Shown piece after piece: positions 39,610 through 50,329 of a stretch of DNA of 62,464 bases. Origin of the DNA: Globisporangium splendens (taxonomy: Eukaryota; Oomycota; Peronosporomycetes; Pythiales; Pythiaceae); the NCBI GenBank assembly GCA_006386115.1, contig VFIW01000170.1, positions 1 through 62,464 on the forward strand, given 5' to 3'. Each line of letters starts with the position of its first letter. Within the stretch, counting starts at the first letter, position 1. The position numbers and the translations under genes were made by a program. The notes under the pieces are model-generated. The model did no database searches. It saw only the letters and a program-made list of their open reading frames with translations, and was not told the origin of the DNA.

Positions 39610-42600
39610 GATCCGCTGATCCGCTTGGAAGGTAAGGCTTTAGTCTACCCACATAAAATGTAGGGTGTAGACGCATGCGTGTAGGTATGTCTAGCGTGTA
39701 GGCATCACCATTGCATTTCACTACCTTGAACGGTCCAATGAACCTTGGCAGAAGCTTCGAGCTTCCCAAGTTGGACACTGCATGTTCAGGCAGGTTCGCC
39801 GTGCTAAGTAATACAAGATCATTGATCTTATACACTTGCTTGTTCTTCCTTCCGCTCTTGTCTGCTTGTTCCTTTTGCAGATCCTGAGCCTTCACGATTG
39901 CGTCTCGAACAAACCTCACAACGGCTTGTCTCCTCACAACAAAGTCATCGACTTGCTGTTCCTCACGACTAGTGATGTCGTTGAGGGTTTTCATCGAGTC
40001 AAAGTTGGCTTTTAACTCGGCAACAGCATTCAGGTCATACGACGACTGCGGCTTATTGCCTTTAGCCGTAGTCCCTCCCCCACTTAAGGTAGAAACCTCA
40101 CCCATTATGGAAGCAGGCACTCGAGGATGAATGCCATAGTTCACATAAAATGGAGAGTGACCCGTCGAGACATGCGTGGAGTTGTTCAACGCAAACTCGG
40201 CAAGAGGGAGAAACTCACTCCACTCTTTGAAAGACATCGCGTAGCTGCGCAACACGTCTTCAAGGACACGATTCACTCGCTCTGTTTGACCGTCCGTTTC
40301 AGGGTGTACCACTGTTGACATGGCCAACTTGGTGTCCAGAAGTCCGAACAGTGCACGCCAAAACTCGGACGTGAAACGGGTGTCACGGTCAGACACGATC
40401 TCGACTGGCAGGCCATGCAGACGGAATACGACGTCTACAAAGACCTTGGCCGTCATTTCGGCTGAGATCTTGTCCGAAACCGGCGCAAGATGGACCATCT
40501 TGCTGAATCGGTCCACAAACACAAGGATGCCATTGCGTCCGTGTTTGTCACGTGGAAGTCCGAATATGAAGTCCATACTCACAGACTTCCAACTGTCCGA
40601 TGGGACAGCCAATGAACGAAGTGGTGCCTGAGTGGAACCAGAAGGTTTCACTCGTTGGCAGATCTCGCAAGTCCTCACATACTTGCGAACCCACTTGTAC
40701 ATGTGTGGCCAGTAGTAATCCCGGGAAAGACTGAGAAACGTCTTCTCACGTCCGAGATGGCCACCCGAAGGACTGTCATGGTACTCATACAAGAGTCGAT
40801 GACGCAGACCTTCGTCGTTGGGAACAACAACCCTTGCTGTATCCCCGTCTTCAACCGCATAGTACAACAATCCATTGTGTACTCGGAAGCGGTGAACTCG
40901 CGACCTTGTGCGCGACGGAAGACCTTGCAGTGCTTTGTCCGAAGGGTCCTTGAAATACTTCAACAAGTCCTGACATGTTTCGTCAGACTTGTACCCTTCG
41001 ACGATCTCTTCTCGCACTGTCGTCGTTGCTTGCACTGCGATCGCTTGAACATCTTCGCAGAGTCGACACGCTCCGTCCGTGTCTTCACTCTTGGTCTTCG
41101 GATCGTAATCCGGACGTCTTGAAAGCGCATCGGCTAAGATGTTCGTCTTGCCTGGCTTGTAGTGTACAACAAAGTTGTACTCTGCAAAGAAGGAGAACCA
41201 TCTCGCCATTCTTTGCGACAAGTGAGGAGTCTTTACCGCTGTACGCAGCGACGCATGATCTGTGTAGATCGCGAAGCGCTCCTCGCCAAGCAGGTAGACA
41301 CGGAACTTGACCAAAGAATACTTCATCGCCAGAAGTTCTTTGTCATGAACTGGGTAGTTCCGTTCTGCGGGTCGGAGTTGTCGTGACTGATACGACACAA
41401 CTCGCTCATGACCCTCATCATCGTGTTGCATCAACGCGCAACCGATGGCATAGTCGCTTGCATCGCAAACCACATGAAAAGGCTTGTCGTGGTTTGCAAT
41501 TGCCAGCACGGGAGCTTCTCGCAGACTCCTCTTCACTTCGGCAAATGCCATTTGGTGGTCACTGGATCACTCCCGCTCAATGTCCTTCTTCAGGAGCTGT
41601 GTGAGCGGTTGCACCAACGCTGCATAATTGCGCGTGTACTTGTGCAAGTAGTTGGCCAGACCCAGCCATTGTCTCAGCTGTTTGACATTCTGAGGCACAG
41701 GCCAATCGTCAATAGCTTTGACCTTCTCCGGATCGACTCGAACGCCATGCTTTCCCACAAAGCAGCCGAGAACGGGGATCTCTGGTGCAAAGAATATGCA
41801 CTTCTTCAGGTTAGCGTAGAGCTTGTTCTCTCGCATGACCTGAAAGACTTGACGGAGGTGGTCAAGATGAACATCAACGTCAGACTTTTCACCCGTGGTT
41901 TTACTATGAACGAATATATCGTCAAAGTAACTCGGTGCAAACCCTCTCAATGGACGAAGTAAATTCGTGACCATCCTATTGAAAGTCGCAGGAGCGTTCT
42001 TCAGTCCCTGTGGCATCACTAACCATTCCCACAGCATACCACTCGGGGTACTCACTGCGGTTAGTGGTACATCGTCTTCGCGCATTCGAATCTGATAGAA
42101 CCCATCTTTCAGATCGATAGCACTGAAGACAGTACTGCCAACCATTCCATCAAGGATCATATCCTTGCGTGGAACCGGAGTTTGGGCTGGAATGGTAGCG
42201 TCGTTCAGCTTGTTGAAAGCATGAACGATGCGCCAACCACCAGTTGCCTTCTTCACACAGAAGGTTGGGCTACAATGCGGAGACTTGCTCTCTCGCACAT
42301 GCCCAGCCTTAGCACGTTGCGCAAAGAACTCGTCGATCGCAACGACTTGTTCTCTTGGCAACGGCCACTGCCGTGTGATGCAGTACTTCGTGCCAGGAAG
42401 TATGTCAATCTCATGACGAACGCCTCTATCGAATGGCAGTTCGTCCGGCACCTTGTCAGGGAATATGTCCTCATATTCCTTGACAAGTTCATACACGGGG
42501 TTCGTTTTGAGAGCGCCCCACGACTGCTCATCAAACCTTTCCTTCCGTGTCTTCTCATCGAACACTTCCGCAGTGTTGATGACATCGTCGGCAACTTCAT

Positions 42601-43636
42601 CGACGATCATGCAGACCTGCGAAATTTCGCCTTTCGCTAGGCTACGCTTCAGCGTCTTCTTACTCATCCACGGCAAGGAAACCAAATCTTCAACAGAGCT
42701 TGGAGGATTTTCAATCTTCACGTGACGGATTACATCCACGTCACCATCTTCATTGTAGACCGCGATATTCGCAAACTCGCTTGAAATGTCTTGTGCTTGG
42801 ACACTTCCTTCGTCACCTTGACTTGTACCTTGATCAGGGGCACATGGGACACTCTTCTTGCTGGTCTTCTTCTTCTTCTCTCGGGATGGCTCTTCGGCTC
42901 TTTTCCCATTCGTTTCTTCCACGCACATCGCCTCGCTCTTAGGGTCGATGGCAAAGGAGACAGTCTTTTTCTGGCGCCTGACTGCTCCACCTCCAGTATT
43001 CTTCTTCAAGATGGGTACCGCTCGTGAACATGGGGGGCCATCGCACACCGCAATATCACGAGGGTCATCTGGGATCTCTTCCACAGATGTGTAAACCCAC
43101 ACCACTTCATCCGTTGTCACACAGCTCAAGTCAGCATCGTGCGACTTGTCAACGGAGATCTTCATCTTCATCCAGTCAATGCTAGGTTGATAACGCTTCA
43201 ACCATGGCATTCCCAGGATCAGATCAAACTTGTCATCGAGGTCGAGTAAAATGAACTCGTCTTCACCTCGGAAATCTTCACACTTGATTGCCAAGCGCAC
43301 CACGCGCTTTGGCATCTTCACAGTTGACCCGTTGGCCAACCGGATAATCATCGCCTTGTCTTCATTCGCATCAGGCATTGGTACTTTATGCCTGACGATC
43401 ACTTCATTTCGAACAAAATTGTTCGACGCACCAGTGTCAACCAAAGCACGTAGAGGCGTTGCAATACCGTCTACATGAGCTTTGAGAACGATCAAACTTG
43501 ACGTTTGACTGACACTCTTCTCCCTCGTGGAAACTGCATGTGCATCATGCACATTGGGGCCAGAGTCCTGTGTCTCCACAAACACAGTCCTCTTTTCGAG
43601 CCCAGTAGGAGGCCCCGCCCCTACTGGTCGTTCCCG
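38885..43636 (-). pseudogene. E3 pol (full RT; one TGA, slip site mutated)
   Basis: Retropepsin DTGASNNFV, RT with YFDD (in SYFDDIFVHSK), RNase H, integrase and chromodomain, in the same order and about 90% or more identical to E1. TGA at 41567-41569 interrupts the RT connection where E1 has Trp (IEWEW); the neighbouring Trp is Arg. Downstream the frame is open to 38885. The slippery run at 43637-43641 has five instead of six A, so gag no longer ends at its usual stop and the -1 signal is lost. Confidence 0.88.
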
Positions 43637-44675
43637 TTTTTGAACGTTGGGAACGATCGAACCCACGGCCGCGACCGTAGTTGTTCGAGCGCGAACCCTG
43701 TGTCGTTTGCCGGTCAGGCAAAGACACTTTGCAGTTCCGAGCGAAGTGACCCGACTTCCCACAACGGAAACATTTTCCATCGTTGCGAGGACGTTCATTT
43801 CCAGGCGTGGAAATGTACGAGATGTCCATCGGCTCTGGGCCATCGTGCGCGACATTCGATTGCCGAATTGGTCTCGACACAAACCCTTGGAACTTGGCTT
43901 GCTTGATGCTGAACTCTTCTTGCATCGCACGGCTGATGGCTTCGTCCAGCGTCTTGGGATACTCACGGAACAATTGGTTCCGGATTGGCCCGTCGTTCAG
44001 ACCCGTCATGAACGTCACGACTTGCGTTGGAACGTCAATCGGCTCGTCAACGATGCTTGAGACCAGGAAGCGCGCTCGTTGTGCATACGAATGCAGATCG
44101 AAACGGCCTTGGCGAAGCTTGAGGAACTCGGCACGCGCACGGAACTCGCTCTGCGGTGGTTCAAACGCTGCCTTGAGCTCCGCCTTGAAGTCTTCGTAGC
44201 TGTAGAAGCAGTTTGGATCCGACAAACGCTTCCCATAAGCCCAGCTCTTTGCACGACCCGCAAGGTTGGACATCGCGAACAACACTCGCTGCAAAGGGTC
44301 TCGCAGTTGTCTTGCAGTGATGGCTGCATCCAACTCGACGAACCATCTCGAAAGAGGCTCGTTCTCTCCGCCGCGATACGGAGAGACGTCCAGCTTCAAT
44401 GGCACCGTCCTAAATGAGGAAACAGGGGTTGCGACCTGCTTCCGGGAGGACATGATCTCGTGGTGCATGAAACTGACCACCGCGCTCTTCTGGTCTTCCG
44501 GAGACGCCGATCGAAGCAGACTGACCACAGCAGCCTCTCCGATGACATCTCGCATGCGCTCAAGCGCCATCCACTCATGAGAAGACAAATGAGGGAAACC
44601 CTCAATGGTCAACTCGACAGTTTCCGGTACTGCTGGACCGAGTGGCACATCTACTCCTTCCATGTTCTCAGACAT
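43545..44675 (-). CDS. E3 gag with altered C-terminus
   Basis: 376 residues from the ATG at 44675. Capsid region and CCHC knuckle (CFRCGKSGHFARNC) as in E1. Because one A is missing in the slippery run, the frame passes the normal stop and adds about 30 unrelated residues before ending at 43545. Probably still able to form particles; the pol link is broken. Confidence 0.85.
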   Translation of the reverse strand: MSENMEGVDVPLGPAVPETVELTIEGFPHLSSHEWMALERMRDVIGEAAVVSLLRSASPEDQKSAVVSFMHHEIMSSRKQVATPVSSFRTVPLKLDVSPYRGGENEPLSRWFVELDAAITARQLRDPLQRVLFAMSNLAGRAKSWAYGKRLSDPNCFYSYEDFKAELKAAFEPPQSEFRARAEFLKLRQGRFDLHSYAQRARFLVSSIVDEPIDVPTQVVTFMTGLNDGPIRNQLFREYPKTLDEAISRAMQEEFSIKQAKFQGFVSRPIRQSNVAHDGPEPMDISYISTPGNERPRNDGKCFRCGKSGHFARNCKVSLPDRQTTQGSRSNNYGRGRGFDRSQRSKTGTTSRGGASYWARKEDCVCGDTGLWPQCA

Positions 44676-44779
44676 AGACAGAAGTAGGTCTTGGACAGGA
44701 ATGCGCGAAGTGCTCAAAGCCGCTTCGTCAAACCTTTCTTGGCTTGGTCGCTGGAAGGACCGCTCGAAGTGCTACCAGG

Positions 44780-45432
44780 TGCAATAGGGCGCTGTTCACA
44801 ACAGTCCCCAAAACACGGCACACACGCTTGTGCGACGAGGAAGCGATCTCCCGACTTGGAGGGAGAGAAGACGACTTGAGTACTTGAGGGTAAAATTGCA
44901 ACTGAATTAAAAATGCTTATGGTTCCTGTCGCTACTTGTAAATGAACCCCAAGGGCTCCTAGAGGTTTTATAACTAAAACCTAAATATACACAATAAAAC
45001 CTATGAATCTGATATATAAAACCTTGGGTACACTGAGGTTGAACCTACGGGATCTTCGAGAAGCTTGAACTTGAAGTCCCGTGGAAAATTCCCTGCAAAG
45101 TGATTGGCTACAGCCACTCACTTCAGGTGGCAGAGACACGTCGGTCTCGTCACCAGTGCAGTTTCCCAAGTAGGAACCATCACTCAGTACTTGATTAGTA
45201 CATGGATGTCATCACTCTGTACTGATTAGTACATGTGAACAACATTCTGCACTGATCAGCACAGAGAGCGCTCGTGACGTCATGGGATGACGTCACATGT
45301 GCATGTGGGGACTGTCGTACTGTAATCCCTTTGTTATTTGTCTCTCCACAATGCACACTGAAGGTGGTGTGTGGCACACTAGATCTGGGAACAGATCCAC
45401 CTTCATGTAATGGCTAGGTATAGCCCATTACA
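44780..45432 (-). repeat. 5' LTR of E3 (LTR-e)
   Basis: 653 bp; the end adjoining the PBS reads TGCAATAGGG. Carries GCGATCTCCC and TGAGTACTTGAGG variants shared with the fragment 29561-29699 and absent from LTR-a, -b and -d. Confidence 0.88.
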
Positions 45433-45691
45433 CAGAGTCGCTCAATCGTTTTCGCGTTCAGCCCCACCTCCTCTGATCGATCATCAGGGAGAGCGTCGTT
45501 GGATCGTTGAGTCGATAGTCGATCACGAGGATCGATCGACTCGTCGTCGAGGAGAGAAGTCGTTGAACCGTCAACGCTTCTACAGAGTACGGTGGCTTGG
45601 CTATCCGCCGGACTCGGACACGTGGGAACCTCGAGAGACTCTTCAGTCTGATGTTCCCGACGTGGTTCACAGCTACGAACAGAGCTTGTAG
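45433..45691 (+). pseudogene. E2 pol, chromodomain end after E3
   Basis: Resumes E2 pol: RVAQSFSRSAPPPLI, then chromodomain WIVESIVDHEDRSTRRRG, FYRVRWLGYPPDSDTWEP, ending HSYEQSL at the stop. The aromatic residues expected for histone-tail binding (Trp, Tyr, Trp) are present. Separated from its integrase by E3. Confidence 0.88.
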
Positions 45692-46016
45692 TGCTCTCGC
45701 GAGCACTAGAACGACGAGAGCCAAGCTCTTTATGGTCGTTCTCGAGCGTGCCTCCTAGGTTCCCTAGCAAACGCTCGACAAGATTCTCGTTCTCGAGTCG
45801 GACAAACGTCTTCCACGACTCGAGCTTCGCTGTGCTGGACTGGCCAGGATCGTCGCTGCCGGACATCTTGCGCCAGAGGAAGAACAACTCCTTGTAGAAC
45901 CGACGTCCTCCACGCTTCTTGCGAATAGCGGAGATGTCGTACAAGCCGGGAGTCGTCCGCTGCCGCTTTGGCTCGGGCCGTTCTTCGCGCTTCACTTGGT
46001 CGCTTGGTCGCTTCAT
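45433..46016 (-). pseudogene. E2 antisense coiled-coil ORF, N-terminal piece
   Basis: Starts at ATG 46016 just after an initiator-like TCACTTTCCAATT (46033-46017). Encodes MKRPSDQVKREERPEPKRQ, then LYDISAIRKKRG, FYKELFFLWRK and KTFVRLENEN: clearly homologous to the E1/E3 N-terminus but diverged, with conservative changes (V/I, F/Y, K/R). About the first 110 residues overlap no sense gene. The C-terminal piece is at 37812-37326. Confidence 0.7.
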
Positions 46017-46033
46017 GGTCAATTGGAAAGTGA
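46017..46033 (-). promoter_or_regulatory. Antisense initiator-like promoter in E2
   Basis: TCACTTTCCAATTGACC on the minus strand fits the oomycete initiator plus flanking element, directly before the antisense ATG. Confidence 0.6.
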
Positions 46034-46092
46034 GAGCGGGTGCCTCTTCCGAAAGAAGTAAAGTCCGTGATGGAACTTTAAGGGAGGGATGA

Positions 46093-46699
46093 TGTAATGG
46101 GCTCAGGCTGCCATTACATGCAAGGTGGCTCTTTGTGTGTGTCACACACCACCTTGTGGAAGTGCATTGTGGGTGCGAAGATATTGGGTGAAACACATAA
46201 AAGTGATCCCCACATGCACAGGTGACGTCATCGTCTGACGTCAGAGCAATCTGTGTCTGAGTTGAGTGTTGGTCGCTCGCAATCATTGAGATTCGGCGTG
46301 ATTACGCACAACAGTACTCTAGACACGTGAGTGATGGTTCCTACTTGGGAAACTGCACTGGTGATGAGACCGACGTGTCTCTGCCACCTAAAGTGTGGCG
46401 CGAGCCAATCACTTTGCAGGGAATTTTCCACGGGACTTCAAGTTCAAGTTTCTCGAAGATCCCCTGGGTTCAACCTCAGTGTACCCAAGGTTTTATATAT
46501 CAGATTCATAGGTTTTATTGTGCATGTTTAGGTTTTAGTTATAAAACCTGTAGGAGCCCTAGTGGTGTTTTACATGTAGTGTCAGGAACCATAAGCTCAT
46601 TTCAATTCAGTTGCATTTTTGCCAAGTTCCCCTCAAGTCTTCCTCTTCAAGCGCAAGCGTGCGTGCCGTGTTTGAGGCTGTCTCGGATAGCCTCTTACA
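46093..46699 (+). repeat. 3' LTR of E2 (LTR-f)
   Basis: 607 bp, about four differences from LTR-c. Preceded by the purine tract AAGGGAGGGATGA. Confidence 0.9.
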
Positions 46700-46935
46700 G
46701 CGTGGTGTCGCTGGGCGGCGGCTCGACCACCGGCGGCGCTGGCGGGTCTGTGCTGGTGACAGCTGGTGTCGACGGTGTGATCCGATTCAGCAGTAGTTGC
46801 CGACACAGTTCGGCTGGCAGCGAGATCGATATCGCCGCTAGCGAGAGCACGAGCAGCGCTGTTGGCGGTGCCAGCGTGAGCGTTTCTGGCGATCACTGCT
46901 GTGAGCGGCAGTGCTGGTGGCGTGTTCATCGCTGA
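46700..46935 (+). pseudogene. Ser/Gly/Val-repeat gene fragment, right of E2
   Basis: After the TSD the frame reads VVSLGGGSTTGGAGGSVLVT, then SSAVGGASVSVSG, continuing the repeat style of 31374-31610. Together they look like one degenerate host repeat gene split by E2. Confidence 0.45.
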
Positions 46936-47349
46936 TTGCAGCGCGCGTGCGTGGTCATCCTAGGCATGTCTGTTAGTGAACCAGTGTTTTTGTTGAGGTA
47001 GTGCAATGTTATCGCAATATTATTGGTCAATATTTTAAATGCGGAACTGTTTTATTGGCTAATAATTTTACCATTAACCTGTTTTTGCAGAAAGTACATT
47101 TCTGGACATTTCTTATGACAAAAAACGATGCACATGTGCCAATTACAGAGCATGAATCTGCATGAGGTGTCGACTTTGATGACTCATTGCTCGGTCATTA
47201 CGAGTCTTATTGAAATTCTAATGGTAGCAAAACAGTTTTGAAATAATAGTGAATATGATGGCGTTGAGTTTTGTGTTCCACAGCACGATCCGGATTTTTT
47301 TTTTGGAGAGACCCCCAAAATTCGGTCTGGTTGACTCAGAGACTGCTTG
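46936..47349. other. Intergenic, AT-rich
   Basis: No gene recognised; includes a T run near 47294-47304. Confidence 0.4.
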
Positions 47350-48040
47350 TTAATAAGAGCATCCGCCCTTCGTGGACACATACATGATGTTTTGCCACTG
47401 AACGTCACCATGGCAATAACCGGCGTCGTGCCAATGTTGCAACGCCGTCAGCATGTCACGAACCCACACCCGTGCTTCATCCGCATCGAGTGGCTTTCGT
47501 TCAAATCCTACCGGACTCAACGTCGCAACCAACTTGTTTGGCTTCACATCTAAGGTCACACTTTGCAAGTATGTGCTTCGGCGCACGCTCAAGTCAAGCC
47601 CCTCCATCGCCGTATAAATCTCGATCAATCGGTCGAAATTGATCTCATCGTCTCCTTTTATAATCGTTCGTCGAACTCCTTTGTCTGTCGATTCAATGGT
47701 TCGCTTTTCATTGCGTTCTGGCTGGAATGGCATTAAACGCGGCACGGACGGGCGGTTGGAATGTTGCACCATGGCTGGGAAGAAAAACGCCAAATTGCAG
47801 AACAACCTTAGCACCTCTCCATGTTCAGTTGGCTCGTTGACAGGTGGCACTGGGAGGATAGTGTGGATTTTACGATCCTGATCGATCGCGACGGCGGTGA
47901 ATACCCCTCCGCTGGTCGCATAGCCCAGTGCTTCTTTATCCGCTGATTGGCAGGGGGCAAGCTTAATTTGATTCGATGATGACTGCTTTGTGTACTGGGC
48001 GAATGAAGGATGTCTGCTTCCTGTTGTAACAACTGTGCAA
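47350..48040 (-). pseudogene. Crinkler-type kinase-like domain fragment
   Basis: An open frame without a proper start (stop upstream near 48050) encodes roughly 230 residues: RHPSFAQYTKQSS, IKLAPCQSADKEALGYATSG, VPPVNEPTEHGEVLRLFCNL, then the kinase-like catalytic loop HWHDAGYCHGDVQWQNIM, which carries Asp and Asn as in active kinases (HGD in place of HRD). It ends soon after, so the DFG-type half is missing. Similar domains sit at the C-terminus of oomycete Crinkler proteins and related solitary kinases. No LFLAK-type N-terminus is present. Probably a relic. Confidence 0.55.
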
Positions 48041-48300
48041 TTTAGAACAGATTACAGAGAACACCGACTTGCTTTAGGACTGAAAAGAACAAACCAGCAT
48101 GCAATGCGCCAACAAGACCAGCTAAGAGAAAAGCATTGATTTCAATGAATACTATATTCCACGATCAATACATAAACGGTTGTTTTGATCCTCACTCGAA
48201 GAGAGATATAGAAAACCCCAGAAAACTGTAGTCTCCTATGTATTCTACAGGCTCAGCGAGATCAACAGCAACGTCAATCATCGCCCTCGTGGTCGCTCAC

Positions 48301-49842
48301 CTACGCTTGTTGGACTGGCGTCTCCACTTCGACGTACTGCGGAGACATGCCCGGCTTCTTGCTCCCCTTGTGGAACAAGTACTCGATGTCCTCGAGAACC
48401 ATTCCCTTCGTCTCGGGACACAAAAAGTACACGAACACACCCGAGATCACACACGTGCCCGCGAACAAGAAGAACACGCCGTTGATGTTCAGGTGCGGGA
48501 AGAGCTTCACGACGTACGTCATGGCCACACCCATGAGCCAGTTGGCCATGGTCGAGAGCGACACGGCCTTGGCGCGAACCTTCATCGGGAAGATCTCGGC
48601 TGGGTAGATCCAGCACACTGGACCCCACGAGATGGCAAAGTTGAACACGAAGAACGCCGTGCCGACCACGATGATCCAGCCAGCGCTCTTAGGACAGCCA
48701 GAGTCGTCCACGTTACCATTACAACTGGCCGTGAACACGATAGCAGCCAGCAAGTGACCGAGCACCATGCCGACGGCACCGAGCAGCAACAGCTGACGAC
48801 GACCCGTGGTGTCGACCCATCGCATCGCTGGGATCGTACTGAGGAAGTTCACACCCGACAGGAGTAGCACGGAGGTCGCACCGGCGTTCGTCACATCCTT
48901 GAAGATCAGACCACCGTACGAGAAGATCGGGTTGATGCCGGTCGCCTGCTGCAGCACCTGGAGCAACATCGCGATGATCACACGCTTCAAGATGGATGGC
49001 TCGAGGAGATCCATGTAGCTCGTCTCCGTGCCTTCTTCAGCGAGCTGGGCGGCAATCAATTCGAACTCGACGTGCACGTTCTCGGTTTGACGAAGCTTCT
49101 TGAGACTGGCCATTGCCTGTTCCTTCCCCTTGTGCTGCAACAACCAACGAGGGCTCTCTGGCACGAAGAAGATGCCGCAGATGACAATGATTGGAGGGAT
49201 CATGGCCACGGCGTTGGTGATACGCCAGCCTTCGTCCACGTGCTCGACGCCGAGGTTGACGCAGTTGGCGAGAAACAGACCCGTGACAACTGTCATCTGC
49301 ATGAAGCCAGAGAAGAAACCACGCAGCTCCTTTGGCGCCATCTCGGCACCGAACAGCGGCAGCGAGAACGACGAGTTGCCGACACCCACACCCTGGATGA
49401 TACGCGCCATGTACATGAGACCGTGCTTGTGCGCCGGGTTGAACGACACCCAGCACGTGCCGATGACGAAGAGCACGCCAGCCGTGAAGATCGTGAAGCG
49501 ACGACCGAGCTTGTCCGCGACAAAGCCGCCCAGCAGGGCACCGAAGATACAGCCGATGTTGTACGCCATGTTGTACCAGAGCGTAAAGGTCGTCCACTGG
49601 TCTGGCAAGTCCTTGGCGCTCTTGATGCAGTCCTCGTGCGTGAATCCGTGCCAGCCGATGCAGTAGTCCTCGAGAAACGAGTTCATGATGAGCACACTGC
49701 TCGTCACACCCTGATCATACCCGAAGAAGAGACCGCCGAGCGACGCGAAGACGCACACGATGATGGCGTACGTCTTGGAGCCCTCGGTTGGGAGGTCGTC
49801 TTCCTGGTGGTGGTTCACGTTCACCACAACTCCGCCAGCCAT
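48301..49842 (-). CDS. MFS sugar transporter, copy 2 (left palindrome arm)
   Basis: 513 residues, all sugar-porter motifs as in copy 1 (GYDQGVTSS, GRR, PESPRWLL, QQATGIN, PAEIFPMKVR, PETKG). Differs from copy 3 at only three residues: Val versus Ile in the first helix (IIVCVFASL), Ile versus Thr after HEDC, and Ile versus Val in MARIIQGVG. Differs from copy 1 by about 5%, mostly in the N-terminus, the loop before helix 2 and helices 5 and 8-9. Divergently oriented to copy 3. Confidence 0.95.
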   Translation of the reverse strand: MAGGVVVNVNHHQEDDLPTEGSKTYAIIVCVFASLGGLFFGYDQGVTSSVLIMNSFLEDYCIGWHGFTHEDCIKSAKDLPDQWTTFTLWYNMAYNIGCIFGALLGGFVADKLGRRFTIFTAGVLFVIGTCWVSFNPAHKHGLMYMARIIQGVGVGNSSFSLPLFGAEMAPKELRGFFSGFMQMTVVTGLFLANCVNLGVEHVDEGWRITNAVAMIPPIIVICGIFFVPESPRWLLQHKGKEQAMASLKKLRQTENVHVEFELIAAQLAEEGTETSYMDLLEPSILKRVIIAMLLQVLQQATGINPIFSYGGLIFKDVTNAGATSVLLLSGVNFLSTIPAMRWVDTTGRRQLLLLGAVGMVLGHLLAAIVFTASCNGNVDDSGCPKSAGWIIVVGTAFFVFNFAISWGPVCWIYPAEIFPMKVRAKAVSLSTMANWLMGVAMTYVVKLFPHLNINGVFFLFAGTCVISGVFVYFLCPETKGMVLEDIEYLFHKGSKKPGMSPQYVEVETPVQQA

Positions 49843-49929
49843 TGTCCTTGTCCTTGTTGTTTGCTTGCTAGTTGTTGCGTGTTGGTTGAGTCTTGTATAA
49901 AAGTTTGGAGAACACTGGAGTAGTAGAAC

Positions 49930-49947
49930 GCAAATTGAGGAATGAGC
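49930..49947 (-). promoter_or_regulatory. Oomycete Inr promoter of transporter 2
   Basis: GCTCATTCCTCAATTTGC on the minus strand, a consensus initiator plus flanking element, about 90 bp upstream of the ATG. Confidence 0.85.
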
Positions 49948-50329
49948 TCAACGGAGAGGGAGGACCGACGGTCACCCTCTAACTTCAGTCGTCCGAGTGA
50001 AGCAGAGTGTTGCCACCTCGTCTGTACTTCCTGGTTTCTATCCCTGCCTCACGGGGTTGTGGGCTTGCTGGGAGGCTGTTGTGCGTGGGTTGTGTGCTCG
50101 TCCACCTGCCAACTTGAACTTGGGAGTGGGCAAACGCGGAGCAACTTGAACTTGTCAGCGTTGCTCCTTTAATATCGCCAAGCAAAGCTGCTGGCGTGAT
50201 ACGCTTGATGCACACAAGTTCTCTTTCCTCTGGAGCCAGGGCTCACTTGATTTATTTCTCTTTCTGTGTCTGCTTCAACTGCGTTTGTGACGAGACACGC
50301 CTGTCGGAAAAACTTCAGCTCCAAGTGTG

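Larger units (their letters stand above)
37813..45432 (-). mobile_element. Ty3/gypsy chromovirus-type LTR retrotransposon E3, nested in E2
   Basis: Same family as E1. LTR-d 37813-38462 and LTR-e 44780-45432; gag 44675-43545; pol with full RT but one TGA (41567-41569) and a base missing in the slippery run; antisense ORF 38539-39609. Flanked by a 21-bp near-identical repeat of E2 sequence rather than 5 bp. The LTRs belong to different subfamilies and differ by about 4%. Confidence 0.9.
31611..46699 (+). mobile_element. Ty3/gypsy chromovirus-type LTR retrotransposon E2, split by E3
   Basis: 607-bp LTRs at 31611-32217 and 46093-46699 with GCGTG duplications outside. Plus-strand gag (32325-33368), frameshift signal, pol, PBS (32220-32232) and purine tract (46076-46092). 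Pol has one TGA at a Trp codon (36236-36238) and is split at 37812/45433 by the 7.6-kb element E3. The two LTRs differ at only about four positions, so E2 inserted recently. RT is intact (YFDD at 35018-35029). An antisense ORF lies at the 3' end in two pieces. Confidence 0.92.
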
